From contig JARGFV010000028.1 in the NCBI GenBank assembly GCA_029210545.1, positions 1 through 26,829 of the forward strand: DNA of 26,829 nucleotides, in the 5' to 3' direction. The position numbers were made by a program, and so were the translations under genes. The notes beneath the pieces were generated by a model. The model saw nothing but the letters and a program-made list of their open reading frames with translations, was not told where the DNA came from and did no database searches. Shown piece after piece: positions 1-7,190 of this stretch (position 1 is its first letter; every line of letters begins with the position of its first letter). The DNA comes from a bacterium (GTDB lineage Bacteria; BMS3Abin14).

Positions 1-107
1 ACTTTAGTATTCCGCACAAGCGAACGACTCAGCAACGCCGCCGGAACGGAAAAGAACCTCGTGAATAGTCCGGGCTAATAGTAATCCGAGGGAAGAAGGA
101 GATTGAA

Positions 108-338
108 ATGAAACATCGCAAGCCTGGAAGTCTCTTATTGTTGGCCAACTGCTCTCATTGCACCAAAAGTTTCGAGGATGGTGCGGCTCGGTACCTGCTC
201 GGCGCGTTTCCGGCTGAACAGTTCTGTGACTATGAGTGCGCCAATTTTTACCTCAAAGGCGCTGCTACAGGCAAACAACGATTCAACCCCCTCCCCGTCT
301 CTGCGAATGCGAGGGATACCTTTTTAGGCCTGGGATAG
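108..338 (+). CDS. Small zinc-finger-like protein (hypothetical)
   Basis: A 76-residue protein. AAGGAG at 96-101 sits six bases before the ATG, so the start is well supported. Two cysteine pairs are visible, C15-x2-C18 and C40-x3-C44, the second inside FCDYECANFY. This spacing resembles treble-clef/TRASH or MYM-type zinc-binding modules, in which an FCS-x2-C-x3-F pattern closes the site. The N-terminus is basic, with a short hydrophobic run (SLLLLANC) too short for a secure membrane segment. It is monocistronic: a strong terminator follows at 411-447. The zinc site is inferred from cysteine spacing only; the cellular role is unknown. Confidence 0.65.
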   Translation: MKHRKPGSLLLLANCSHCTKSFEDGAARYLLGAFPAEQFCDYECANFYLKGAATGKQRFNPLPVSANARDTFLGLG

Positions 339-410
339 CATCCTGATCCGGTTCTCCTGTTCTCTCAAAGGGAGACCAGGTCTGTTTTTTCACCATATTA
401 TTGCCGTACC

Positions 411-447
411 CACGCACTTCCCCAAACATGGGGAAGTGCGTGTTGTT
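411..447 (+). terminator. Rho-independent terminator
   Basis: A perfect 13-bp stem (411-423 with 430-442, arm CACGCACTTCCCC) closes a six-base loop and is followed by TTGTTTTTATT. It ends the transcript of the small gene at 108-338 and insulates the operon that begins near 590. Confidence 0.9.
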
Positions 448-554
448 TTTATTGCCGAACAGCTTCCATGCACCAGGAAGTCACCCGATATCTCCAACCT
501 GTAATGATCGACGTACAGTAGTGCACCCGTACAGCTGTCGTTTCCTCAAACCAG

Positions 555-583
555 CTGACCCACCCGGGTGGTTGGTATATAAT
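555..583 (+). promoter_or_regulatory. Sigma70-type promoter with a palindrome in its spacer
   Basis: CTGACC at 555-560 (4 of 6 to TTGACA) and a perfect TATAAT at 578-583 are separated by 17 bases. The expected start of transcription is near 590, giving a short leader before the GTG at 616. The spacer contains a perfect 12-bp palindrome, CCACCCGGGTGG (560-571), in a position where a repressor or a DNA-twisting activator could act. It should drive the sensor operon 616-4231. Confidence 0.65.
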
Positions 584-615
584 GGTTAACATCAACGACA
601 GTCGGAGGCCTTAAA

Positions 616-1137
616 GTGGATAAAAAACTCGCCGGATACTATCTTCTCTCCGCCATCTTCCTTTTGGGGATCGGTCTGGCGATAGTGGCAGGAAGGGCCT
701 ACTTCGGGTCAAATGAGTCCGCTGTAAACACGACTCTATCCCAGCCTGGCGAGTCCGGCACGGGCCCGATGCTCGGACCAAAGGAGCTGCCGAGCTTCAT
801 CACCGGGAAAATGGAACCTGGAGATATCCGGTTCGAGCTGAGACCTGAAGGCTCCGATGAAAAAAAGTTCGTTCTTCGCTATTTTGCCAACAGCCACGAC
901 ATTGTTCTCGACGATTTCAACCTCATGGAAACAGTTACTCTTGAGACAGGGCTGGGTACTTTCAGGCCAGCCTCTGCCACACCGATGAGAGGACATCATT
1001 CCAGCGGACTGATCACGTTTGACATCGAACCACCCGAAAGCAATTTTACAGTCAAGGTGACAGGGTTGCCCAGGAAGCTGGACCGATCCTATAAATGGCC
1101 TGGTGATGTCAGCGTTTCAGGGAATGGCAACCGATGA
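616..1137 (+). CDS. Membrane-anchored periplasmic protein, first gene of the two-component operon
   Basis: A 173-residue protein starting at GTG; GGAGG at 604-608 lies seven bases upstream. A single hydrophobic segment at about residues 7-26 (YYLLSAIFLLGIGLAIVAG) acts as signal anchor. The rest is polar and probably periplasmic, with a beta-rich look (ITGKMEPGDIRFELRP, FTVKVTGLPRKL) that could be an immunoglobulin-like or cupredoxin-like fold, though no copper-site motif is visible. Its TGA overlaps the ATG of the histidine kinase by one base pair step (ATGA), so the two are translationally coupled. I do not recognise the family. Position suggests an accessory sensor or ligand-binding partner of the kinase; this is inference. 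Confidence 0.8.
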   Translation: MDKKLAGYYLLSAIFLLGIGLAIVAGRAYFGSNESAVNTTLSQPGESGTGPMLGPKELPSFITGKMEPGDIRFELRPEGSDEKKFVLRYFANSHDIVLDDFNLMETVTLETGLGTFRPASATPMRGHHSSGLITFDIEPPESNFTVKVTGLPRKLDRSYKWPGDVSVSGNGNR

Positions 1138-2864
1138 GCACTCAAGAAGTTGTATTGTATGGCCTGAAATTTCCGATAGTGAGCGGCAGGAAGAACCTGC
1201 TCATGGGAGCGGCCCTTCTCATACCCATTGTCATCGTTTTCCTGATCACCTATCGCAGCGCACGCGTCGAAAGCGATCTCATCGATGAAAGCCTCCACCA
1301 TCAGGCGGAAGTGATCGCCCATGGCCTGGCGGCCAGTCTGAACGTGGGCATAATGCACGCAACGTGGAGTGCGGAGGCTGTTCAGGATCTCCTCAACGCC
1401 AACGCCACGGAATCCGGCGCTCTTCTCATTTACATCACCTCTCCCGAGGGTCTTTTTGCGGCAAGTGAGAGCCGATTGTCCCCCGAAGACCTTCCGGGAG
1501 ATCTTTTTTCGCCCTCCTTTAACGCGCAGATCCCCGGGGACGGCCTCTTCATAAGGGAACCCGGTCTTTTCGTTTATCAAAGACCGGTCAGGGATCTGCC
1601 CGAACCCGGTGAAGGACGACCCTTTGGCAGGCACATGATGGGGAGGTACGGGGCCCGGAGCATATTCCCCACGGGAACCCGCATAACAGTGGTCCTGGAC
1701 GCCGCAGCATCGTACTATCTGAAGGGGCACCACCTGCGCATGAACCTGGCCATGGGCCTCCTCCTGATGGTGACGATCGCGGGGATCGGAGGATGGGGGT
1801 TCTGGAGCCAGAAGGCCCGTGAAGCCGCAACGGCCCTTGCCCGCACAGAGTCCTACGCTCGCGAGATCGTCACCCGTATGCCGGCCGGATTGATCCTGTG
1901 CAATCCGGAGGGAAGGATCGCGGTCACCAACGCCTCGGCATCGGCCATTCTCGGCATGCCGGAGGATCGGCTCAGGGGAATGTCGGCTCAGGATATTTTC
2001 CCGGAACAGCTCCTGCTGTGTGATTCACTCAGGAACGGGATCGATCATCCCGTCACTGAAGGAGACATGGAAGTGGACGGCCGCAGGCTGAAGATAAACC
2101 TTTCGGCCACGCCGCTCCCCGGTGAAGGCAGCGAACCCGGGGGGTTTCTCATCCTTTTCCAGGACATAACAGAACTGGAAACACTGAGGGACCAGCTCGC
2201 TCAATCCGAGAGGCTGGCAGAGTTAGGCAGGCTGTCGTCTACTGTAGCCCACGAGATCCGTAACCCGCTGAGCAGCATCCGCGGGCTTGCGCAGCTCCTG
2301 GCAGGGAAGGTGCCCGGGGAGCAGGGCGCCATGATGGAGGCCATCATCCGGGAGGTGGACCGCCTCAACAGCGTCGTGAGCGGTCTCCTTTCCTATGCCC
2401 GCCAGGAGAACCCCGAGCTGCTTGATTGGAAGGTCCTGGATATCCTGGAGCATGTCAAGGTCCTGGCGGCAGGTGATGCCAGGCTCAAGGAAATAAAACT
2501 GGGAGTGGACAACACTTCAAAAGAGATCTCCTGGCCTATGGACCGGGACATGGTCATCCAGGCCCTCCTCAACCTGGTAATTAACGCCATTGAGGCTTCC
2601 CGGCCCGGACAGACCGTTCAGCTATCCGCCAAGGTCGAGGGAGAGGCGCTTCGGCTGGCTGTCGACGACCAGGGCGAGGGGATTCCCGAGGACAGCGAGA
2701 AGCTGTTTGCCCTCTTCGAAACCTCGAAGGAGAGCGGGACCGGACTTGGACTGCCCATGGTGAGAAAGGTCGCCCGGCTCCATGGCGGGAGGGCTACCCT
2801 CCGTCCGAACCAGGGGGGCGGTACCAGGGCCGCCATCGAGATCCCGAGAAGGGGGGGGGCTTGA
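1134..2864 (+). CDS. PAS-domain sensor histidine kinase (NtrB/ZraS/AtoS type)
   Basis: 576 residues. Two membrane segments (about 22-40 and 203-224) bracket a ~160-residue periplasmic sensor region. A PAS domain follows (about 240-345), then a HisKA dimerisation domain with the H-box VAHEIRNPLSS (phospho-acceptor His373). The HATPase_c domain has N-box NLVINAIEAS (N480, N484), G1 DDQGEGIP and G2 SGTGLGLPMV. It autophosphorylates at His373 and should pass phosphate to Asp60 of the regulator encoded next. The start overlaps the upstream gene (ATGA) and the stop overlaps the regulator start (TTGA). The sensor region matches no ligand-binding motif I can name. A metal or envelope-stress signal is inferred from the ZraS-like layout and the downstream target gene. 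Confidence 0.95.
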   Translation: MSTQEVVLYGLKFPIVSGRKNLLMGAALLIPIVIVFLITYRSARVESDLIDESLHHQAEVIAHGLAASLNVGIMHATWSAEAVQDLLNANATESGALLIYITSPEGLFAASESRLSPEDLPGDLFSPSFNAQIPGDGLFIREPGLFVYQRPVRDLPEPGEGRPFGRHMMGRYGARSIFPTGTRITVVLDAAASYYLKGHHLRMNLAMGLLLMVTIAGIGGWGFWSQKAREAATALARTESYAREIVTRMPAGLILCNPEGRIAVTNASASAILGMPEDRLRGMSAQDIFPEQLLLCDSLRNGIDHPVTEGDMEVDGRRLKINLSATPLPGEGSEPGGFLILFQDITELETLRDQLAQSERLAELGRLSSTVAHEIRNPLSSIRGLAQLLAGKVPGEQGAMMEAIIREVDRLNSVVSGLLSYARQENPELLDWKVLDILEHVKVLAAGDARLKEIKLGVDNTSKEISWPMDRDMVIQALLNLVINAIEASRPGQTVQLSAKVEGEALRLAVDDQGEGIPEDSEKLFALFETSKESGTGLGLPMVRKVARLHGGRATLRPNQGGGTRAAIEIPRRGGA

Positions 2865-4231
2865 AAAATACGGACAATATGGCCCTGAAGAACATCCTCA
2901 TTATCGACGACGACAACGCTCACCGCCTGATGCTCAGGGAGTCCCTAAGGGAACGGGGCTTCAAACCGCTGGAGGCAGCTTCAGGCGAGGAGGGGCTCAA
3001 GACCCTCGAGACGGAGATCGTGGACCTCGTCCTGCTGGACATCAAGATGCACGGCATGGGGGGGATGGAGGCACTGAAACAGATCAGGGGTTTCAACCCG
3101 GCTCTGCCCGTCATCATGATGACCGCTTACGCCACCGTGGAAACCGCCATTGAAGCTCTCAAGGTCGGCGCCGTTGATTACCTCCTCAAACCACTGGATA
3201 TGGAAGAGCTCGAGGAAGCCGTTCGGGCGGCCATTGAGCCTGCTGTGAGCAGGACCGCCGGCAGAACGCCGTCGATGCCTGAGTTGAAGGGCCTGGATCT
3301 TGTCGCCGAGAGCGCCGTGATGAACGACATTCTGGCCGAAGCCGTCAAGGTTGCCCCCACGGACGCGACGGTCCTTCTTACCGGCGAAAGCGGATCCGGT
3401 AAGGAAGTCCTTGCCGAAGCCATCCACAGAATGAGCCTGAGGGCCGGGAAAAGGATCATGACCCTTAACTGTGCCGCCATCCCTGACACCCTCATCGAGA
3501 GCGAACTCTTCGGGCATAAAAAGGGATCCTTCACCGGCGCCGACCGGGACAAGGAGGGACGGTTCCAGGCGGCGGGGGGAGGCACCCTTTTCCTGGACGA
3601 GATCGGGGAACTCCCTCTCCCGGCCCAGGCCAAGCTCCTCAGGGTCCTTCAGGACGGGAGAATCACGCCGGTGGGCGGGACCCAGGAGATCGACACCAAC
3701 GTGAGGATCATCGCCGCCACCAACAGGAACCTTGAGGAGGAGGTAAAGGAGGGCCGCTTCCGCGAGGACCTGTACTATCGTATCTCGGTTTTCCCCATCC
3801 GGATCCCGCCCCTCAGGGAAAGAAAGATCGACATCCCCCCCCTCGCCGAACTCTTTCTCAAGCGATTTTCCAGGCGTCACGGTAAGGATATCAAGGGGTT
3901 TACACCAAGGGCGCTAACAAGTCTCCTCTCCCACGACTGGCCGGGTAATGTGCGCGAGTTGATGAACGTCATTGAAAGGGCCATCATCCTGTCGCGCGGC
4001 GATTATCTTGAGGAGAGAGATCTCCCTGGCATCGGTTCACCGGAGGCAATGGGAAAGGAGGACCCCGCTTCAAGGATCCGGGCCGGCATCTCCCTTCGCG
4101 AGATGGAGAAGATCCTCATTGAAAGAACCCTGACCGACACCGACAGCAACCGGACCCATGCAGCGCGCATCCTCGGGATCACCCGCAAGACCCTTCTTGC
4201 CAAGGTCAGGGAGTACGGTATAGAGGGATAG
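2861..4231 (+). CDS. Sigma54-dependent NtrC-family response regulator (ZraR-like)
   Basis: 456 residues in three domains. The receiver (about 11-125) has acidic pocket D16-D18, phospho-acceptor D60 and K110. The AAA+ sigma54-activation domain (about 145-375) has Walker A GESGSGKE (175-182), the sigma54-contact loop GSFTGA (222-227, a common variant of GAFTGA) and Walker B GGTLFLDE (240-247). A Fis-type helix-turn-helix (about 428-452, RTHAARILGITRKTLLAKV) ends the protein. The start given is a TTG overlapping the kinase stop, with AGAAGG eight bases upstream. An ATG at 2879 (MALKNILIIDDD) is a credible alternative that fits the family N-terminus but has a poor ribosome site. A run of nine G (2851-2859) lies at the junction. 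Likely target: the -24/-12 promoter at 4514-4528. Confidence 0.95.
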   Translation: MKNTDNMALKNILIIDDDNAHRLMLRESLRERGFKPLEAASGEEGLKTLETEIVDLVLLDIKMHGMGGMEALKQIRGFNPALPVIMMTAYATVETAIEALKVGAVDYLLKPLDMEELEEAVRAAIEPAVSRTAGRTPSMPELKGLDLVAESAVMNDILAEAVKVAPTDATVLLTGESGSGKEVLAEAIHRMSLRAGKRIMTLNCAAIPDTLIESELFGHKKGSFTGADRDKEGRFQAAGGGTLFLDEIGELPLPAQAKLLRVLQDGRITPVGGTQEIDTNVRIIAATNRNLEEEVKEGRFREDLYYRISVFPIRIPPLRERKIDIPPLAELFLKRFSRRHGKDIKGFTPRALTSLLSHDWPGNVRELMNVIERAIILSRGDYLEERDLPGIGSPEAMGKEDPASRIRAGISLREMEKILIERTLTDTDSNRTHAARILGITRKTLLAKVREYGIEG

Positions 4232-4249
4232 GCCGGTCTTCGGCGGCCG

Positions 4250-4281
4250 TTCGACAGGCTCACGGCCCTGAGCTTGCCGAA
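4250..4281. repeat. REP-like imperfect palindrome
   Basis: TTCGACAGGCTCA (4250-4262) and TGAGCTTGCCGAA (4269-4281) are inverted copies with two mismatches around a six-base loop. The sequence belongs to the widespread TTCGACAAGCTCA-type dispersed palindromes of bacterial genomes. It lies just behind the regulator gene and could form a transcript-end hairpin. Confidence 0.6.
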
Positions 4282-4351
4282 GGGGAGTTCCGGGTTCCGG
4301 GTTTGAGGTTCCGTGTCACCGCGTCAAACGACCTGTCCTGACCTTAGCCCC

Positions 4352-4367
4352 GCTCCCACGCTCCCAC
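4352..4367. repeat. Tandem octamer GCTCCCAC x2
   Basis: Two exact GCTCCCAC units side by side. The same octamer family (GCTCCCCT) is found in five units at 9608-9647, so this is probably a short member of the same repeat class. Confidence 0.5.
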
Positions 4368-4398
4368 TGGATATTTTCGTAACACCCCCGCGCGCCGC

Positions 4399-4421
4399 CT
4401 GTGGGTAATTAGGTACCACAG
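4399..4421. promoter_or_regulatory. Candidate enhancer (upstream activating site) for the NtrC-type regulator
   Basis: CTGTGG (4399-4404) and CCACAG (4416-4421) form an inverted repeat with 11 bases between; inside the arms GTA and TAC continue the symmetry with one extra base. Its centre is about 104 bp upstream of the -24 element, the usual distance for a sigma54 activator. Assignment to the regulator at 2861-4231 is inference from position and symmetry. Confidence 0.5.
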
Positions 4422-4467
4422 CGCAAAGACCCTCCCCCACCCTGAAAACTATTTGCCAAATTTTTTG

Positions 4468-4491
4468 CTTATAAAACAATATCTTATAAAA
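4468..4491. promoter_or_regulatory. AT-rich direct repeat between enhancer and promoter
   Basis: CTTATAAAA occurs at 4468-4476 and 4483-4491, a 15-bp period, in an AT-rich tract unusual for this GC-rich window. It sits between the dyad at 4399-4421 and the -24/-12 promoter, where DNA bending (for example by IHF) helps sigma54 activators reach the polymerase. It does not match a precise IHF consensus that I can verify. Confidence 0.35.
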
Positions 4492-4511
4492 AACATCCTC
4501 CCTGCCCGGCA

Positions 4512-4528
4512 TTGGCACGGCGTATGCT
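4512..4528 (+). promoter_or_regulatory. Sigma54 (-24/-12) promoter
   Basis: TTGGCACGGCGTATGCT carries the invariant GG (4514-4515) and GC (4526-4527) exactly ten bases apart and an intact TGGCACG, matching the RpoN consensus TGGCACG-N4-TTGC(A/T) closely. Transcription would start near 4539, leaving a ~45-base leader before the ATG at 4585. It lies directly downstream of an NtrC-type regulator gene. Confidence 0.85.
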
Positions 4529-4584
4529 CTATCAGGTGGTGAAGCTCAAAACCAATAACGGTTGACTTGAACAAGGAGGATGTA

Positions 4585-4992
4585 ATGAAAAGGACAGCAT
4601 TGATCGCGGTACTGGCTCTTGCCATCGTCGGCTCCGGCTACGGTCTCGCCAGTGCCCACAACACCTACGGCTGGAACCACATGGGAGATGATTACGGCCG
4701 CATGGGTTACCGGGGCGGAATGATGGACTTCGACGCACCCGGTTACGGGGGTGGCCAGGGCTACTGTGGGAACGTCGACACAGAGGCAAGGAAGTTGGAT
4801 CTCACCGAAAAGGACGCCCAAGAGATCATCACCAACCGGATCACGCGCAGCAATCCGAACCTGAAGGTGGGGAAGGTCAAGGGGACCGAGGACGGATTCG
4901 AGGTCCAGGTCGTGACCAGGAAGGGCGAGGCTCTCGTGGACCGGCTGCTGGTTGAAAAGGATACCGGCAGGATCTACAGGGTTCTTGAATAA
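4585..4992 (+). CDS. Secreted His/Met/Gly-rich protein with PepSY-like C-terminus
   Basis: 135 residues from the ATG at 4585, chosen because AAGGAGG (4573-4579) sits five bases upstream; an in-frame TTG at 4567 lies before that site and is rejected. A cleavable signal peptide ends at about residue 24 (GLASA/HN). The next ~45 residues are rich in His, Met, Gly, Tyr and Asp (HNTYGWNHMGDDYGRMG, GGMMDFD) and carry one cysteine (GYCGN). The last ~50 residues (LKVGKVKGTEDGFEVQVV, VDRLLVEKDTGRIYRV) look like a PepSY-type beta unit. The composition suggests periplasmic metal binding, as in ZraP, but it is not homologous to ZraP by eye. It is probably activated by the upstream two-component system through sigma54. 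Confidence 0.85.
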   Translation: MKRTALIAVLALAIVGSGYGLASAHNTYGWNHMGDDYGRMGYRGGMMDFDAPGYGGGQGYCGNVDTEARKLDLTEKDAQEIITNRITRSNPNLKVGKVKGTEDGFEVQVVTRKGEALVDRLLVEKDTGRIYRVLE

Positions 4993-5005
4993 GGGTACCC
5001 TTCCA

Positions 5006-5041
5006 GGGGGGGGCGGTCATCCGCCCCCCCCCTTTTTTTTT
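5006..5041 (+). terminator. Rho-independent terminator
   Basis: An 11-bp G/C-only stem (5006-5016 with 5021-5031) with loop TCAT is followed by nine T. It ends the transcript of the secreted protein gene before the convergent cytochrome operon. Confidence 0.92.
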
Positions 5042-5144
5042 ATTAAAACAGGGGGCACCTGAAGATCCGCGGGGAGAAGCACCGCCGTCAGACCGGTAAA
5101 AAACAGATCTCACCGGTTCGCGTGTAACGGGCCCCTTTCAGGTC

Positions 5145-5681
5145 TCATTTCAGGGACTTCAGGTATCCCAGAAGATCGTCGAGATCATCCTTCCCCATTT
5201 TCCACTGGGGCATGGTGGGGTCGAGCCGTTTGCCGTCCGGCTCCACGCCATCCGTTATGGCCCGCCGGATATCCTCGTCGGTGTAGACAGGCCCGGCTTC
5301 ACCGTTTTCGCCGTCGTGACCGTGCTCTTCAGATGTCAGGGTCTGGTACCGGATGTCCGTGGGCACCTTCGTCCCCATCATGACGGGAAACCTGCCCTGC
5401 CCGCCGACCCCGTGGCAATTGACGCAGCTGCCGCCCATGGCCCTGAGCCAGTGCGGGCCGCCCCGCGTCCTGATACGGTTCCCCGCGCTGTCGATGCCGA
5501 GGTAGTAGATCCTCTCCCCGTTGGAAGAGTAGGATCCCTTGTCAAGAACCCCTCCGCCGCCCCATCCTGTAAACGGCGCCACGCGTGAACCGCCTGCAAG
5601 AAAGAGGGCCATCCCGGCGAAACCCGCAAGGATGAGCCCCACGCCCCACCAGAGGGTTTTTCCCGATCGCCGCCCATTCAT
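5145..5681 (-). CDS. Membrane-anchored mono-haem cytochrome c
   Basis: 178 residues. An N-terminal segment (about 10-31, LWWGVGLILAGFAGMALFLAGG) anchors the protein. The single haem site is CVNCH at 86-90, and M157 or M162 in PTMPQWKM is the likely distal ligand. The C-terminal TDEDIRRAITDGVEPDGK plus LDDLLGYLKSL is typical of class I diheme/monohaem c domains of the cytochrome c oxidase or alcohol dehydrogenase subunit type. It should be a periplasm-facing electron carrier. GGAG lies upstream of the ATG, and the start overlaps the stop of the SHOCT gene (ATGA). It is last in the minus-strand operon. The redox partner is not in the window. Confidence 0.9.
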   Translation of the reverse strand: MNGRRSGKTLWWGVGLILAGFAGMALFLAGGSRVAPFTGWGGGGVLDKGSYSSNGERIYYLGIDSAGNRIRTRGGPHWLRAMGGSCVNCHGVGGQGRFPVMMGTKVPTDIRYQTLTSEEHGHDGENGEAGPVYTDEDIRRAITDGVEPDGKRLDPTMPQWKMGKDDLDDLLGYLKSLK

Positions 5682-5956
5682 GGCCCGCTCTCCAGGACCT
5701 TCTTCCTCTCCTCGAACTCCTCCGTGCTCATCTCACCCATGGCGTACCTTTCCCGGAGGATCTCCAAAGGATCGCGCGGGGGAGCCAGCCCCTCTCCCTG
5801 ACCGCCGGGAAAGCGGTGTCCGGCGGCGAAATACCTGATAACGAATACCGCGCCGACGATGATCAGCAGCCAGAAAAGGATCATGACGATACCTCCGTAA
5901 CCTCCGTAACCTCCTCCACCCATCATTCCGTAGCCCTGGTTTCCCCAACCCATCAT
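5678..5956 (-). CDS. SHOCT-domain membrane protein
   Basis: 92 residues. AAAGGAG lies six bases before the ATG. The N-terminus is a Met/Gly/Tyr-rich stretch (GYGMMGGGGYGGYGG), followed by one membrane helix (about 23-43, IVMILFWLLIIVGAVFVI). The C-terminus DPLEILRERYAMGEMSTEEFEERKKVL is a clear SHOCT domain, a short helical module often found at the ends of membrane proteins and probably used for oligomerisation. It overlaps the cytochrome c gene by four bases and follows DUF302 after 17 bases. The Met/Gly-rich head recalls that of the secreted protein at 4585-4992. Confidence 0.9.
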   Translation of the reverse strand: MMGWGNQGYGMMGGGGYGGYGGIVMILFWLLIIVGAVFVIRYFAAGHRFPGGQGEGLAPPRDPLEILRERYAMGEMSTEEFEERKKVLESGP

Positions 5957-5973
5957 AATCAGCTCCTTTCAGT

Positions 5974-6375
5974 TCAATGCCTTTCCATCGCCATGATCAC
6001 TTTTTTGAGTTTTTTGGCCACCTCGCATGCCGTGGTCTTCACCTTGGTGATCCCCACGGGCTCCATGGCCACTTCGGGGTTGATGGCCGACACCCGGCAC
6101 CCACCCTCAGTTTCCTGGACCACGACGTTGCACGGAAGCAGAAGGCCGATCTGCCCGTCGGCCTGAAGGGCGCGGTGGGCCAGGGACGGGTTGCAGGCGC
6201 CAAGGATGACGTAGGGCCTGAAATCCACATCCAGTTTCTTCTTCAAGGTTGCCTGGACGTCGATCTCGGTGAGAACACCGAAACCCTCTTCGGCCAGGGC
6301 CTTCTTTGCCGCCTCAACGGCCTTGCCGTAAGGCAGCTTCAGTTCTGTTTTGAAGTAGTACCTCTCTTGATCCAC
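5974..6375 (-). CDS. DUF302 family protein
   Basis: 133 residues starting at GTG, with AAAGGA about a dozen bases upstream. The family core GFGVLTEIDVQATLKKKL, RPYVILGACNPSLAHRAL and IGLLLPCNVVV matches DUF302, a dimeric alpha/beta fold often found near copper/metal or sulfur genes; its biochemical activity is not established. No signal peptide is visible, so it is probably cytosolic. The family N-terminus (YYFKTELKLPYGKAVEAAK) begins right at this start, so the 62-base overlap with the end of lgt is probably real and implies translational coupling. Confidence 0.9.
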   Translation of the reverse strand: MDQERYYFKTELKLPYGKAVEAAKKALAEEGFGVLTEIDVQATLKKKLDVDFRPYVILGACNPSLAHRALQADGQIGLLLPCNVVVQETEGGCRVSAINPEVAMEPVGITKVKTTACEVAKKLKKVIMAMERH

Positions 6376-7153
6376 TGTTTGTTTTTCCTTTCCGGCAAAG
6401 ATAAAAGGTGCCAGCCAGAGCGGCGGGAACGAGGAGTGCGCTGATCCACTGGCCCGTGGAGAGCGTCAGCCCCGCGAAGGCCGCCTCACCCCTGGGGTCT
6501 CCCCTTAAAAACTCGATGAAAAACCGGAACGTTCCGTACAAAAGGACGTAACTGGCGAAGACCTGCCCCCGGAACCTTCGCCTCCTGCCCACGATGACAA
6601 GTATAGCCGAAAGAAAAAATAAAAAAGCGGAGGAATAGAGCTGTGTGGGGTGCACCGGGATACCAAGGATGTCCCGCGCAAGGGAGTTGGGATCGGTGAA
6701 GGTAACGGCCCAGGGAACATCGGTGGGGCGGCCGTAACAGGAACCGGCGAAGAAACACCCCAGGCGTCCCAGGGCGTGACCCAGGGCGATGCCGGGTGCC
6801 ACGCTGTCCGCCAGGTCCCAGAGATCCAGCTTTCTGATCCGGACAGTTACAATGAAAGCGAGTGCCCCTCCGATGAATCCCCCGTAAAACACGAGACCGC
6901 CCTTCCAGACCATGAGGACCTCGATGGGATGGCGCAGATAATACTCATGCTCCACCAGTACGAACAGGGTCCGGGCGCCCAGGAAAACCCCGGTCACGAC
7001 GGGAAAGGCCATGTCTGCAATGATTCCCGGTGTGCCGCCGTCACGCCGGTGGAGGTGCTCTGCCAGGCCGACGGCAGCCAGGATACCCAGGGCGTAAAAC
7101 ATCCCATAGGTGTGAACGGTCAAGGGACCAAGGTGGAAAAGTTCAGGGTTCAT
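6314..7153 (-). CDS. lgt: Prolipoprotein diacylglyceryl transferase
   Basis: 279 residues, a multi-span inner-membrane enzyme that transfers diacylglycerol from phosphatidylglycerol to the lipobox cysteine of prolipoproteins. Family landmarks: LTVHTYGMFYALG at the N-terminus, WKGGLVFYGGFIGG (83-96), the signature HALGRLGCFFAGSCYG (126-141) in its Cys-rich variant rather than the E. coli GRIGNFINGE form, and HPTQLY (168-173). GGGAGGT precedes the ATG by five bases. The C-terminal tail beyond the last membrane helix (CRKGKTNSGSREVLLQNRTEAALRQGR region) overlaps the DUF302 gene by 62 bases. It might be a second lgt copy specialised for this operon, but one window cannot show that. Confidence 0.93.
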   Translation of the reverse strand: MNPELFHLGPLTVHTYGMFYALGILAAVGLAEHLHRRDGGTPGIIADMAFPVVTGVFLGARTLFVLVEHEYYLRHPIEVLMVWKGGLVFYGGFIGGALAFIVTVRIRKLDLWDLADSVAPGIALGHALGRLGCFFAGSCYGRPTDVPWAVTFTDPNSLARDILGIPVHPTQLYSSAFLFFLSAILVIVGRRRRFRGQVFASYVLLYGTFRFFIEFLRGDPRGEAAFAGLTLSTGQWISALLVPAALAGTFYLCRKGKTNSGSREVLLQNRTEAALRQGR

Positions 7154-7190
7154 CCGGACCTCCCGGCTTCAGGTTCATCGTCGCCCGAAG

